A DNA stretch of 64,000 bases from Roseateles sp049532965 (GTDB taxonomy: Bacteria; Pseudomonadota; Gammaproteobacteria; Burkholderiales; Burkholderiaceae_C). The stretch is taken from the NCBI RefSeq assembly GCF_049532965.1, contig NZ_CP186694.1:5518001-5582000 (forward strand), given 5' to 3'. Both the position numbers and the translations under genes were made by a program. The notes under the pieces were generated by a model. That model had not been told where the DNA came from, made no database searches, and was given only the letters and a program-made list of their open reading frames with translations. Positions 8,389-17,184 of the stretch are shown here, piece after piece (positions within the stretch are counted from its first letter, which is position 1; each line of letters begins with the position of its first letter).

Positions 8389-8407
8389 GCAAATAACAAT
8401 TATTCGC
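8389..8407 (-). promoter_or_regulatory. candidate Fur box
   Basis: GCAAATAACAATTATTCGC is an inverted repeat (AATAA-CAA-TTATT core) in an otherwise GC-rich region and agrees with the 19-bp Fur consensus at about 12 positions. It lies just upstream of the iron operon whose gene set includes fur. The AT-rich island also probably contains the promoter. Divergent gene content on the other side ends here (flavoprotein stop at 8479), so it serves the leftward operon. Confidence 0.65.
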
Positions 8408-8478
8408 ATTCTAGAACCAACGGGCGCGGCGTCTGGTAGCGCAACCGCACGGGAGTGCGGGGTATGGAAGTCGCGCGA

Positions 8479-10200
8479 TCAGGCCGTCACGGACGCGGCG
8501 GCCTGGCCCAGGCGCTCGGCGCGGGCCGCGTCCTGGCGGGCGAGGTACTGGTGGATGCTCGCCACGACCTGGGCGCCTTCCCCGATCGCGCCGCCCACGC
8601 GCTTCACCGATCCGGATCTCACGTCCCCGACCGCGAAGACGCCGGGAATGCTGGATTCCAGCAGCTCCGGCTTGTACTGCGACAGCGGGCAGGCGCAGGC
8701 GCGCCCGGTGATGATGAAGCCGGCCGGGTCCAGCTCCAGCCCGCAGTCGGCGATGGGGCCGGTTTCCGGTTCCGCGCCGATGAACATGAACAGATGCTGG
8801 ACGCCGAGCCGCTGCTCCCGCCCGTTGCGGCGGTCGCGCCAGCAGACGGCCTCGAGCGAATCGCCCCCCTCGAGCCGGGCCAGCTCCTGGTGCGGCAGCA
8901 GTTCGATGTTGGCGGTGCTCTGGATCCGGTCGATCAGATAGCGGGACATCGTCGCCGCCAGGCCCGGGCCGCGGACGAGCATGATGACCTTCGCCGCATG
9001 GTTGGCGAGGTAGACCGCCGCCTGTCCCGCCGAATTGCCGCCGCCCACGATCACCACCGTCTGGCGGCTGCAGATGCGGGCCTCGATCGGCGAGGCCCAG
9101 TACCAGACGCCACGGCCTTCGAAGCGGGGCAGTTCCTCGATCTCCGGACGGCGGTAGCGGGCGCCGGTGGCGAGCACCGCGGTGCGGGCGCGCACGGTGC
9201 GGCCGTCCTCGAGCGACAGCCGCAGCTCGTCGTCCAGGCCGTGGCGCTCGCAACTCATCCGGGTGACCTTGGCCGGAATCAGCATGTCCGCCCCGAATTT
9301 CTGGGCCTGGACGAAGGCCCGGCCCGCGAGCGCCTGGCCGGAGATGCCGGTGGGGAAGCCGAGGTAGTTCTCGATGCGCGAGCTCGCGCCCGCCTGGCCG
9401 CCGTAGGCGCGGCAGTCCAGCACCAGCACGGAGAGACCTTCCGAAGCCGCATACACCGCCGCGGACAAGCCCGCCGGGCCGGCGCCGACGATGGCGACGT
9501 CGTAGAGGTCCGGCCGGTCCTTCATGTCCACGATGCCCATGCAGCGCGCGACTTCCTCATCGCTGGGGTCGGTCAACACCTCGCCGCCAGGACAGATGAC
9601 GAGCAACTGCACGCCTTCGGTCATGTACTGGTTGGCGATGGCGCGGGCGTCGTCGTTCTGGTCCGGTTCCAGCTGCTGATGCGGGAAGCCGTTGCGGCCG
9701 AGGAAGCTGCGCAGCCGCATCACCGCCGCGGACTTGGCCCGTCCGATCAGCGTCGCGCCGCTGGCGCCGGATTCGATCAGGCCGACGCGGCGCAGGATGA
9801 AGGCGCGGGTGAGGCGTTCACCCAGGTCGGCCTCGGCGATCAGCAGCGCACGCAACTGGGGCGGACTGACCTCGACGCATTCGACCTCGGTGTCCGCCAT
9901 CGCATCCACCAGCGAGGGCCGGCCGCTGAGCTGGCCGACCTCGCCGAGGAAGCCGCCGGCGCCGTGCGTGTGGATCGGCGTCACGTGGCCGAGGCTGTCG
10001 CGCTGCGACACGGACACCTCGCCGCTGAGGATCAGGATCATCCCGTGGCCGGCATCCCCGGCGCGGACGACCCACTCGCCCTGCGAGTAGCGCCGGAAGC
10101 GGCCGAAACGCGCGACGCGCGCGATGTCGGCAACGCCGAGCGTGGGAAACATCTGGGCACCGCGCGTGTCAGCGATGCTGGGCTGCTGGACCTGGGCCAT
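8479..10200 (-). CDS. cyclic-nucleotide-binding domain plus thioredoxin-reductase-like flavoprotein lacking CxxC
   Basis: 573 aa. An N-terminal cNMP-binding/Crp-like domain (about 20-135, 'GHGMILILSGEVSV', 'GGFLGEVGQLSGRPSLVDA') is followed by a short thioredoxin-like segment (about 150-225), an FAD domain with VGAGPAGLSAAVYA (238-251) and 'GGQAGASSRIENYLGFPTGI', and an NADPH domain with 'VVIVGGGNSAGQAA'. The C-terminal FAD motif is 'GVFAVGDVRSG'. Where thioredoxin reductases carry the redox CATC, this protein reads 'VWYWASPIEARIC', so the active-site disulfide is absent. It therefore probably passes electrons to another acceptor, with the cNMP domain as a regulatory input. It is monocistronic. 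The ATG at 10200 is preceded by AGGAGG on the minus strand. Confidence 0.85.
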   Translation of the reverse strand: MAQVQQPSIADTRGAQMFPTLGVADIARVARFGRFRRYSQGEWVVRAGDAGHGMILILSGEVSVSQRDSLGHVTPIHTHGAGGFLGEVGQLSGRPSLVDAMADTEVECVEVSPPQLRALLIAEADLGERLTRAFILRRVGLIESGASGATLIGRAKSAAVMRLRSFLGRNGFPHQQLEPDQNDDARAIANQYMTEGVQLLVICPGGEVLTDPSDEEVARCMGIVDMKDRPDLYDVAIVGAGPAGLSAAVYAASEGLSVLVLDCRAYGGQAGASSRIENYLGFPTGISGQALAGRAFVQAQKFGADMLIPAKVTRMSCERHGLDDELRLSLEDGRTVRARTAVLATGARYRRPEIEELPRFEGRGVWYWASPIEARICSRQTVVIVGGGNSAGQAAVYLANHAAKVIMLVRGPGLAATMSRYLIDRIQSTANIELLPHQELARLEGGDSLEAVCWRDRRNGREQRLGVQHLFMFIGAEPETGPIADCGLELDPAGFIITGRACACPLSQYKPELLESSIPGVFAVGDVRSGSVKRVGGAIGEGAQVVASIHQYLARQDAARAERLGQAAASVTA

Positions 10201-10344
10201 GGGACCTCCTGCCGCGCACCCTAACCGAGGCGCGTGTCAGCGGCAAGCGCCGGACGGGAGAGCGCGGCGCGGAAAGCCGGCCGACTCTGGCACCATGGCG
10301 GCCACGCCCGCCACTCCCCGATCCGTCCGCCACGGAGCTCCGCC

Positions 10345-10836
10345 ATGGACCTGCCTTCCCATCAACTGACGATGACCGTGCTGATGACGCCGGACATGGC
10401 CAACTTCTCCGGCAACGTGCACGGAGGCACGATCCTGAAGCTGCTCGACCAGGTCGCCTACGCCTGCGCCAGCCGTTATGCGGGGCGCTACACGGTGACG
10501 CTGTCGGTGGATCAGGTCATGTTCCGGCAGCCGATCCACGTCGGCGAACTGGTGAGCTTCCTGGCCTCGGTGAACTACACCGGCACCTCGTCGATGGAGA
10601 TCGGCATCAAGGTGGTCACCGAGAACATCCGCGACCAGGTGGTGCGGCATGCCAACAGCTGCTTCTTCACGATGGTCGCGGTCGGCGAGGATGGCCGGCC
10701 TGTGCCGGTGCCGCCGCTGACACCGGCCACGCCCGACGAGAAGCGACGCCGGGAAGCGGCCATCGAGCGCAAGAAGCTGCGGCAGGAGTTGCAGCGGCGT
10801 CACGACGAGTTGCGCAGCTCGTCGTTGTCGGCCTGA
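10345..10836 (+). CDS. acyl-CoA thioesterase, hotdog fold (YciA/BACH type)
   Basis: 163-aa cytosolic thioesterase that hydrolyses acyl-CoA. The hotdog active-site motif 'NFSGNVHGGTILKLLDQVAY' and the following 'TLSVDQVMFRQPIHVGELV' and 'SMEIGIKVVTENI' are characteristic. The C-terminus is a charged helix ('KRRREAAIERKKLRQELQRR'). The ATG at 10345 has GGAG 7 nt upstream; the longer open frame to the left is non-coding by comparison with the family. Single gene, divergent from the flavoprotein gene. Confidence 0.9.
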   Translation: MDLPSHQLTMTVLMTPDMANFSGNVHGGTILKLLDQVAYACASRYAGRYTVTLSVDQVMFRQPIHVGELVSFLASVNYTGTSSMEIGIKVVTENIRDQVVRHANSCFFTMVAVGEDGRPVPVPPLTPATPDEKRRREAAIERKKLRQELQRRHDELRSSSLSA

Positions 10837-10857
10837 GGCACTTCAGCGCCCGGCGCA

Positions 10858-12048
10858 TCATTGGTCGTCGATGAAGACGTAGACATTCCGGCCGAGCTCG
10901 CGGTTTTCCGCTTTCATTGCCTCGATGGCCTTGTCCCGCTGCCCGGGAAGCGTGAGCTGGTGGAGTTCGTCCATGCTGACATGGACGGCCTCCACGTCCC
11001 GGCCGAACACAAGCCGGCCGTGGACCTGCGCTTCGATGTGATTGTTCTGGCCGCCTTTACCATAGCCGGACGGCGGGGGAGACTTCGGCTGGCCGGTCGC
11101 GGCGAGGTACAGATTCCGCAGGCAGTTGTAGCCGAACTTGTCCCTCTGAGCGTGGGCCACCAGCCGGGGAAAGTGGTGCCAGGTGCAAACCTTGTCCGGC
11201 GTCACCGCGTTCGTCACCAGTCGGGTCGTGGCGAAGGTGTCCACCGGCGAAAAGGTGGAGACGTTCCTCATGTGCTTGGCCAGCACCAGAAAGGACTTCC
11301 CGTAATGCGACGCGCCGCCATGGGGGCCCTCCAGGAAGTCCAGGGCGGCGTACAAGGGGCGGCTGGTCCACTGGAACAGCGGTTGCCGGATGGTCGCGTT
11401 CCTTTCCGACTCGTAGCGGCCAAAGTCGCGGAACGCACTGGTCTGCAGCAACCGCCTGATGCCGAGCGTGCTCTCCTCCAATTGCGCGCGGCCGACCGTA
11501 TAGCCCGGGGGCTGGCCCCTGGCTTCGCCGACTGCGAAACAGTTCTTGTACTCGCGCTCCTTGTAAAGGGCGGGCAGCTCGCGGACTTCATGGAGCTTGA
11601 AGTTGATCGTCAGCCGGGATTCCTGGAGCAGCGCGACCATGCGGTCCAGCAGCGCTTCGGCGGGCTCTCCGCGGAAGGTGTTCCGCAGAAGCTTCAAGGC
11701 GTCGTGCCGGTCTTTCCCAAGCGTGCGTTCGCAGTCTTCGAAGACCTGCCCCAGCACAACGTCGCGGAATCGTTGCCCCAGGATCTCCAAGCGCTCTTTC
11801 CCCTCTGCCACCTTCACGCCTTCGATCGGCTGCGCATGCGCTGGACGATCTATCGGGTGGCGAGACTGAGGCTTGTTCGCCATCGCCATCGCCATCGCTT
11901 CCTCTGGCGGCGCGGAGAGCAGGACGAAACCGTCCTCGTCCTCCTCGCGCGTGCGCCCACGGTCCTCGGGCAAGGAGCTCTCAGGGAGCGCCTCGCTGTC
12001 GGTCGCTGGCAGAAAGGCGGGGGCGGAAGCGGGAGGAATCGTGGGCAT
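10858..12048 (-). CDS. unknown 396-aa protein with DUF3626/ADP-ribosyltransferase-like motifs
   Basis: I do not recognise this protein with certainty. The first 75 residues are disordered and rich in Pro, Ser and acidic residues. The body has a helical region (80-150) and then a block with 'TSRPLYAALDFLEGPHGGAS' (Arg230), 'RNVSTFSP' (264-265 Ser-Thr) and 'HIEAQVHGRLVFGRDVEA' (Glu339, Gln341). This spacing recalls DUF3626 and the R-S-E layout of mono-ADP-ribosyltransferases. A disordered N-terminus and enzyme-like C-terminus is also the build of secreted effectors, but no TTCG-N16-TTCG box lies upstream. A GAACTG-N11-CAGTTC palindrome is at about 12078-12100. The gene is single, between two convergent/tandem housekeeping genes. 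Confidence 0.55.
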   Translation of the reverse strand: MPTIPPASAPAFLPATDSEALPESSLPEDRGRTREEDEDGFVLLSAPPEEAMAMAMANKPQSRHPIDRPAHAQPIEGVKVAEGKERLEILGQRFRDVVLGQVFEDCERTLGKDRHDALKLLRNTFRGEPAEALLDRMVALLQESRLTINFKLHEVRELPALYKEREYKNCFAVGEARGQPPGYTVGRAQLEESTLGIRRLLQTSAFRDFGRYESERNATIRQPLFQWTSRPLYAALDFLEGPHGGASHYGKSFLVLAKHMRNVSTFSPVDTFATTRLVTNAVTPDKVCTWHHFPRLVAHAQRDKFGYNCLRNLYLAATGQPKSPPPSGYGKGGQNNHIEAQVHGRLVFGRDVEAVHVSMDELHQLTLPGQRDKAIEAMKAENRELGRNVYVFIDDQ

Positions 12049-12137
12049 CGACGGCAGTCGCGGCGCAGGCCGCGAGAGAACTGGACGGCGACCTCAGTTC
12101 CCGACCGCGCCGTGCAGTTCAGCAGGCGAGCGCCTCG

Positions 12138-13658
12138 TCAGCCCATCAGTTGCGCCGGATCAAGGTACTGCTGACGGAAGGTTTCGAAATCCACCGTGTC
12201 GGCCGCTTCGATCGCGGCTTGCGCTTCCAGCGAGGCGCGCGCCGATTCCTCGTAGCGGGCCATCAGGCCCTGCGGCATCGGCAGCGCCAGCAGATGGCGG
12301 CGGGCCGCCTCCGACTGCGTCGAGACGAAGTCCAGGTGCGAGCACCGGTGTCCCGCGCGCATCGCCGCCAGCACGCGGGCCGAGGGCAGTTGATCCGGGG
12401 TTTCCCAGCTGTCGACGGCCTTGGCGAGCGCGTCGCGGTAGAGCGATCCACCGAGCGCCGCGTCGACCTTCGCCGCGATCGGGGCGAACTCCGCGAGCAG
12501 CTCACGTCCCCAGTCCCGCAGCAGCACGTTGCTGCCGCGGCGCTCCAGCGTCAGGCCCGGCTCACGGCCGGCCGACGCGGTGCGGTGCTGGTTGCGCGCC
12601 AGCGCGCCCAGCTCCTGCGGCGTGTCGTTCGGGCTGTCGGTCAGCCAGCAGTGCAGCAGGAAGATGTCCAGGAAGCGCATCGTGCTCGCGGCGATGCCGA
12701 CCGGCTCGAACGGATCCAGGTCCATGCAGCGGACCTCGACGTACTCCGCGCCCCGCTCGCGCAGGGCATGCAGCGGGCGCTCCCCGGAGTGGATCGTCCG
12801 CTTGGGCCGGATGGTGCCGTAGAACTCGTTCTCGATCTGCAGCAGCGTGGTCGAGAGCTGGTTGTACTCGCCGCCCGGATTCATGACACCGACCTTCTCG
12901 TACGGCGGATACGGCCGGGTCAGCGCGTCCTGCAACGAGGCGGCATAGCCGTCGAGGCTGTTGTAGCTGACCGAGAGCGAGGCCTGCGCATCGCTCTGGT
13001 AGCCGAGCCGTCCCATGCGCAGCGAGGTGCCGTAGGGCATGTGCAGGGCCGCGTCGTCGAAGGGCTGCAGGCCGTGCTCACGGCCGGCGACGAAACTGCC
13101 GCACAGCGCCGGCGACGCGCCGAACAGCGTCAGCAGCAGGAAGGAGTGACGGCGGAAGTTGCGGATCAACGCGAAGTGGTCCGCGTTGTCCAGCCCCGGC
13201 ATCGACCAGTTGTAGTGGATGCCGGAGATCGTCTGCATGCGCCGGCCGTAGCGGTGCCCCAGGCCCATGCGGTAGACGCTCTTGGCGCGGCCGATGTTGG
13301 AGGAACCGTATCGGCCGATGGGGATGGTCTCGTCGGCGGGCAGCAGGCAGGGCATGCTGGACGCCCACATCAGTTCGTCACCCAGGCAGCGGTACACGGC
13401 CTGGTGGATCTCGGTGAGCTGGCGCAGGCAATCCTCGGCGGACGCATGCACGCCGGTGATCAGCTCCAGCTGGGATTCGCTGAAATCGGTGGTGACGGTC
13501 TCATGCGTCAGCGCGGAGCCGAGCGCCGTCGGATGGGGGGTCAACGCGAGCGAGGCTTCGTTCGGCAGCGCACGCAGGCTTTCCTTCTCGACGCCGCGGC
13601 GCATTCCCGCCAGCCGGGCCGGATCCAGGGCCTCCAGTCGCTTCAACCAATCGCTCAA
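12138..13658 (-). CDS. gshA: glutamate-cysteine ligase (gamma-glutamylcysteine synthetase, type 1)
   Basis: About 506-aa ATP-dependent ligase for the first step of glutathione synthesis. Family blocks seen: 'RRGVEKESLRALPNEASLAL', 'THETVTTDFSESQLELITG', 'SSNIGRAKSVYRMGLGHRYG', 'TISGIHYNWSMP', 'YGTSLRMGRLGYQS' and 'AEYVEVRCMDLDPFEPVGI'. The frame is open from ATG 13688, but GAGGAG ends about 6 nt before a TTG at 13658 giving MSDWLKRLEAL, which matches the usual N-terminus, so I prefer the TTG start. Length fits the E. coli-type enzyme (about 518 aa). gshB is not in the window. Confidence 0.93.
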   Translation of the reverse strand: MSDWLKRLEALDPARLAGMRRGVEKESLRALPNEASLALTPHPTALGSALTHETVTTDFSESQLELITGVHASAEDCLRQLTEIHQAVYRCLGDELMWASSMPCLLPADETIPIGRYGSSNIGRAKSVYRMGLGHRYGRRMQTISGIHYNWSMPGLDNADHFALIRNFRRHSFLLLTLFGASPALCGSFVAGREHGLQPFDDAALHMPYGTSLRMGRLGYQSDAQASLSVSYNSLDGYAASLQDALTRPYPPYEKVGVMNPGGEYNQLSTTLLQIENEFYGTIRPKRTIHSGERPLHALRERGAEYVEVRCMDLDPFEPVGIAASTMRFLDIFLLHCWLTDSPNDTPQELGALARNQHRTASAGREPGLTLERRGSNVLLRDWGRELLAEFAPIAAKVDAALGGSLYRDALAKAVDSWETPDQLPSARVLAAMRAGHRCSHLDFVSTQSEAARRHLLALPMPQGLMARYEESARASLEAQAAIEAADTVDFETFRQQYLDPAQLMG

Positions 13659-13739
13659 AACCGCTCCTCGTTCGTTGTGGGCGCGCAAGTTAACAGAACT
13701 CCGCGAACCCCGCTCGATTTGGGCGTTATGCGGAATGTG

Positions 13740-13968
13740 CTAGGCCGGGGTGCCCTCCGCCGCCGGGGTCAGCCGGCGGCGCGTTCGCCGCCACTGCTGG
13801 TCGGAACTGAAACCGGCCGCCAGTGCGGCCTGTGCCGGCCGGGCACCTTGTGCGATTTCGCGGCGCGCCAGTTCCAATCGGATCGCTCGCAGGTAGTCGA
13901 GCGGGGTCGTGCCCCCGTGCTGCGCGAAGAGCCGCGGGAGGTGGCGCGGCGGGACCAGTCCCGGTCAA
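13740..13968 (-). pseudogene. truncated AraC-family regulator (HTH fragment only)
   Basis: Translation of the minus strand from about 13968 to the TAG at 13742-13740 gives 'VPPRHLPRLFAQHGGTTPLD', then 'YLRAIRLELARREIAQGARP' and 'AALAAGFSSDQQWRRTRRRL'. This is the second half of an AraC/GlxA-type double helix-turn-helix, including the conserved G-FSS-- turn. No start codon with an N-terminal domain is present: the frame meets the end of the next gene (13978) at once, so the 5' part has been lost. Substitutions such as QQW also suggest decay. Confidence 0.7.
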
Positions 13969-13977
13969 ATCAGGACA

Positions 13978-14601
13978 TCACTCCTCGCGCGACACGCGTT
14001 GCGCCAGCGGCAGCTTGGCCTCGAGGTCCAGGGCCTCCCAGCCCTTGCGGCCGATGCGCCGCAGCGTGTCGATGTTGGCCTCGTAGATCGCGTCGGTGTC
14101 CGGCATGGTCTCGACGGCGCGCTCGATGCTGTCCTCGCGCAGCAGGTGCAGCGTGGGGTAGGGCGAGCGGTTGCTGAAGTTGTCGACGTCGTCGGCCTCG
14201 GTGCCCTCGAACTGGTAGTCGGGATGGAAACTGGCCACCTGCAGCACCCCATCCAGGTCCAGGTCCTCCACCAGCGCGTCGGCCGCGCCGAGGAAATCGT
14301 TGAAGTCCAGGAAGTCGTTGAGCACCCACGGATGCACCAGCAGCGTCGTTTCCGTCTCGTCCGGGTCGGCCCGGTTCAGAGCGAGCAACTCGCGCGCGAG
14401 GTCCTTGAGCAGGTCCTCGGCCGTGCGGGCCGGGCTGACGACCGTTCGCAGCCGCTGGTTCACCTCGACGCTCTTGGCGAAGGGGCACAGGTTCAGGCCG
14501 ATCACCGCGCGCTGCAGCCAGCGCCGGGTGTCGTCGAGGGCGGTCTTTTCCTGGTCGGGCGTCATGGGCGCGGTCATGGGTTCGGTCATCGGTGCGGTCA
14601 T
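13978..14601 (-). CDS. DUF1415 family protein
   Basis: About 207-aa protein of the DUF1415 family, function unknown. Core blocks: 'RRWLQRAVIGLNLCPFAKSV', 'LVHPWVLNDFLDFNDFLGAA', 'LDGVLQVASFHPDYQFEGTE', 'NRSPYPTLHLLREDSIERAV'. The conserved Cys in NLCPFA and His in ASFHPDYQF are present. The start is ambiguous because the 5' end is a small tandem repeat that encodes MTAP-MTEP-MTAP-MTPD, with ATG codons at 14601, 14592, 14577 and 14565; 14565 (MTPDQEK) may be the true one. It follows the M20 hydrolase with almost no gap. Confidence 0.82.
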   Translation of the reverse strand: MTAPMTEPMTAPMTPDQEKTALDDTRRWLQRAVIGLNLCPFAKSVEVNQRLRTVVSPARTAEDLLKDLARELLALNRADPDETETTLLVHPWVLNDFLDFNDFLGAADALVEDLDLDGVLQVASFHPDYQFEGTEADDVDNFSNRSPYPTLHLLREDSIERAVETMPDTDAIYEANIDTLRRIGRKGWEALDLEAKLPLAQRVSREE

Positions 14602-14609
14602 GGCGGACG

Positions 14610-15812
14610 TCACCGCGCCCGCTTGAACCAGGCGTCGACCAGCCGCACCCACATCGAGCCGCCCAGCGGGATCAGCTCGTCGTTGAAGTCGTAGCTCGGG
14701 TTGTGCAGCATGCAGGGCCCCAGGCCGTGCCCGCCCTCGCGGTGGCTGCCGTCGCCGTTGCCGATCAGGAAGTAGCAACCGGGCACTTCCTGCAGGTAGT
14801 AGCTGAAGTCCTCGGCGCCCATCGTCGGCTCGAATTCCTGCACGTTGGCGGCGCCCAGCATCTCGGTCAGCACGCTGCGCGCGAACTCGGTCTCGGCGGC
14901 GTGGTTGATCGTGGGCGGGTAGTTGCGATGGAAGGAGAACTCGCAGCGCACCTCGAAGGCATCGCCGGTCGCCTCGGTGATCTGCCGCATGCGGCGCTCG
15001 ATCAGGTCCAGCGTCTCCAGCGTGAAGGTGCGGACCGTGCCCTGCAGCTCGCAGCGCTCGGGGATGACGTTGGTGGCTTCGCCGGCGTGGATCATCGTCA
15101 CCGAGATGACGCCCGCGTCGATCGGCCGCTTGTTGCGCGTGATGATGGTCTGGAAGGCTTGCACCAGGTGCGCCGCGACCACCACCGGATCGGTGCCCAG
15201 GTGCGGCATCGCGCCGTGCGCGCCCTTGCCCTGGATGAGGATCTTGAACTCGTTGCTCGACGCGAAGACCGGACCGGTCTTGAGCGCGAACTGGCCGGCG
15301 GCCATGCCGGGCCAGTTGTGGATGCCGAACATCGCTTCCATCGGGAAGCGCTGGAACAGGCCGTCCTTGATCATCTCGCGGGCACCGCCGCCGCCTTCCT
15401 CGGCGGGCTGGAACACCAGGTAGACGGTGCCGTCGAAGTCGCGCTGCGCGGCCAGGTGCTTGGCGGCGGCCAGCAGCATCGCCGTGTGGCCGTCGTGGCC
15501 GCAGGCGTGCATCTTGCCCGGATGCTTGCTGGCGTGGGCGAAGGTGTTGTGCTCGGTGATGGGCAGCGCGTCGATGTCCGCGCGCAGGCCGAGCGTGCGG
15601 CCGCTCTTGCCGCCGTCCCGGCCGCGGACGATGCCCACCACGCCGGTCTTGCCCAGGCCGCGGTGGACCTCGATGCCCCAGTCGCTCAGCGTGCGGGCGA
15701 TCAGGTCCGAGGTGCGTTCCTCCTGGAAGCAGAGCTCGGGATGGGCGTGCAAGTCCCGTCGCAGCTTGGCGATGGCTGGCGCGTCGGCCAGGATGGGTTC
15801 GATCAGCTTCAT
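14610..15812 (-). CDS. M20 family amidohydrolase (hippurate/N-acyl-amino-acid hydrolase type)
   Basis: 400-aa cytosolic metallopeptidase-fold amidohydrolase. Di-metal site residues are visible in 'KMHACGHDGHTAMLL' (Cys/His pair), 'VFQPAEEGGGGAREM' (catalytic Glu and metal Glu) and 'GIHNWPGM'; the late His/Glu blocks are 'FEPTMGAEDFSYYLQEVPGC' and 'MLHNPSYDFND'. These enzymes remove acyl groups from amino acids or hippurate-like substrates. The ATG at 15812 starts MKLIEPILADAP, the usual N-terminus. It is followed by DUF1415 and preceded by a LIV-type binding-protein gene about 200 bp away. Confidence 0.9.
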   Translation of the reverse strand: MKLIEPILADAPAIAKLRRDLHAHPELCFQEERTSDLIARTLSDWGIEVHRGLGKTGVVGIVRGRDGGKSGRTLGLRADIDALPITEHNTFAHASKHPGKMHACGHDGHTAMLLAAAKHLAAQRDFDGTVYLVFQPAEEGGGGAREMIKDGLFQRFPMEAMFGIHNWPGMAAGQFALKTGPVFASSNEFKILIQGKGAHGAMPHLGTDPVVVAAHLVQAFQTIITRNKRPIDAGVISVTMIHAGEATNVIPERCELQGTVRTFTLETLDLIERRMRQITEATGDAFEVRCEFSFHRNYPPTINHAAETEFARSVLTEMLGAANVQEFEPTMGAEDFSYYLQEVPGCYFLIGNGDGSHREGGHGLGPCMLHNPSYDFNDELIPLGGSMWVRLVDAWFKRAR

Positions 15813-16011
15813 GGTGCGGGCACTCCGATGTCGTCGCGACAGCGCGTCGGGCTTGCCGCGAGGGCGGCGGCGCCCCATCGGTTCGAAGGGGATCGAGTCG
15901 AGCCGGCGCCGCCTGAAAAGCCGCGGCGCCGCTCACGGCGGCGCCGCTGATGTCGGGCCAGTGTACTCGCGTGCCTGGAAGGGCGTCCGCGCGGGCGGCG
16001 GACGCGGGCGG

Positions 16012-17184
16012 TCAGCGCTTCACGCGGCCGTCGCTGGTCAGCAGGGTCATCTCGACGAAGCTCGAGCCGACATGCTTGTTGGGCCGGAAGTTCACGTTGA
16101 AGCCGCCGACGTTGTAGTTCTGCAGGCTGTCCAGCGCGGCGACGAGGCCTTCCCGCGTGGGAGCCTTCATCCGGCGGATGCCTTCGCTGATGACCTTGGC
16201 GCCGATGTAGCCCTCGATGGCGGTGTAGTTGAACTTCTGGCCGGCCTTGGTGGCGGCCTGCTGGTAATCGTGCACGACGCCGGTGGCGGTGCCGAACGGG
16301 TAGGGCATCACCTGGCTGACGACCACGCCCATCGCGTCCTTGCCCAGTTCCTCCTGCAGCGCCTGCGTGCCGACGAACGAGACGTTGTAGAAGACGCCGC
16401 CATAGCCGGCCTTGCGGGCGGCGCGGATGAAGGCCGCGCAGCTCTTGTAGGCGCTGATCATGACGATGGCCTCGGGCGGCGCGCCGGTCTGCACCAGGTC
16501 CTTGACGGCCTTGGCGACGTCCACGCTGTTGCGTTCGACGGTCGAGGTCGCCTGCGGCTGGTGGGCGAGCGGCTTCATCGCGCGCAGCACCCCGTCCAGG
16601 CCCGCCTTGCCGTAGGCATCGTTCTGATAGAACACCGAGATCCGCGACAGACCCAGATGGGTCAGCTGCTTCACGATCAGCGCGGTCTCGTCGTAATAGG
16701 AGGCCCGCACGTGATAGACCCAGGGGCTGAACGGGTCGCGCAGCGACTCGGCGCCGGTGAACGGAGCGACGAACGGGATCTTGGCCTGGTTGACCAGCGG
16801 CAGGGCGGCCAGCGAGGTCGGCGTGCCAACATAGCCGAACAGCGCGAAGACGTCGTCCTTGATCAGCTTCTCGGTGTTGGCCTTGCAACGGTCCGGCTCG
16901 TAGCCGTCGTCCAGCGTGCGCAGCTCGATGGTGGTGCCGTTGATGCCGCCAGCGGCGTTCTGGGCGTCGAAGAACAGCTTGGCGCCCGCTTGCATCTGCA
17001 GGCCCAGTTGTGCGGCCGGGCCGGTCAGCGGGGCCGACTGGCCAAGCACCAGGCGTTTGCCCTGCGCGCGGACGGCAGACGAAAAGGGCAGGGTGGCGAG
17101 CGCGCCCAGGGCGCTGGCGGAGGCAAGAAGTTGGCGGCGGTCCAAGAGGGAGCTCCCAGGGTGCGATTGATCGTTCTGGCGCAC
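16012..17184 (-). CDS. branched-chain amino acid-type ABC transporter substrate-binding protein
   Basis: 390-aa periplasmic type-I binding protein (LivJ/Peripla_BP_6). The N-terminus has 'LLDRRQLLASASALGALATL', a possible Tat-type RR motif, with cleavage near AVRAQG. The mature part begins 'KRLVLGQSAPLTGPAAQLG' and includes 'FFDAQNAAGGINGTTIELRT' and 'DDVFALFGYVGTPTSLAALP', typical of the family. No permease or ATPase genes are adjacent, so it is an orphan receptor; similar orphan LIV-type genes are abundant in Burkholderiales. The ligand is unknown. Divergent from the molybdopterin oxidoreductase gene. Confidence 0.88.
   Translation of the reverse strand: MRQNDQSHPGSSLLDRRQLLASASALGALATLPFSSAVRAQGKRLVLGQSAPLTGPAAQLGLQMQAGAKLFFDAQNAAGGINGTTIELRTLDDGYEPDRCKANTEKLIKDDVFALFGYVGTPTSLAALPLVNQAKIPFVAPFTGAESLRDPFSPWVYHVRASYYDETALIVKQLTHLGLSRISVFYQNDAYGKAGLDGVLRAMKPLAHQPQATSTVERNSVDVAKAVKDLVQTGAPPEAIVMISAYKSCAAFIRAARKAGYGGVFYNVSFVGTQALQEELGKDAMGVVVSQVMPYPFGTATGVVHDYQQAATKAGQKFNYTAIEGYIGAKVISEGIRRMKAPTREGLVAALDSLQNYNVGGFNVNFRPNKHVGSSFVEMTLLTSDGRVKR

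Noticed and set aside
6644..8941. 765-codon plus-strand frame antisense to the TonB receptor
   Set aside because: Shadow of the receptor gene; no ribosome site or family similarity.
12049..12200. hrpII box upstream of the 396-aa gene
   Set aside because: Both strands were checked for paired CGAA/TTCG with 16-nt spacing; none found, even allowing one mismatch.
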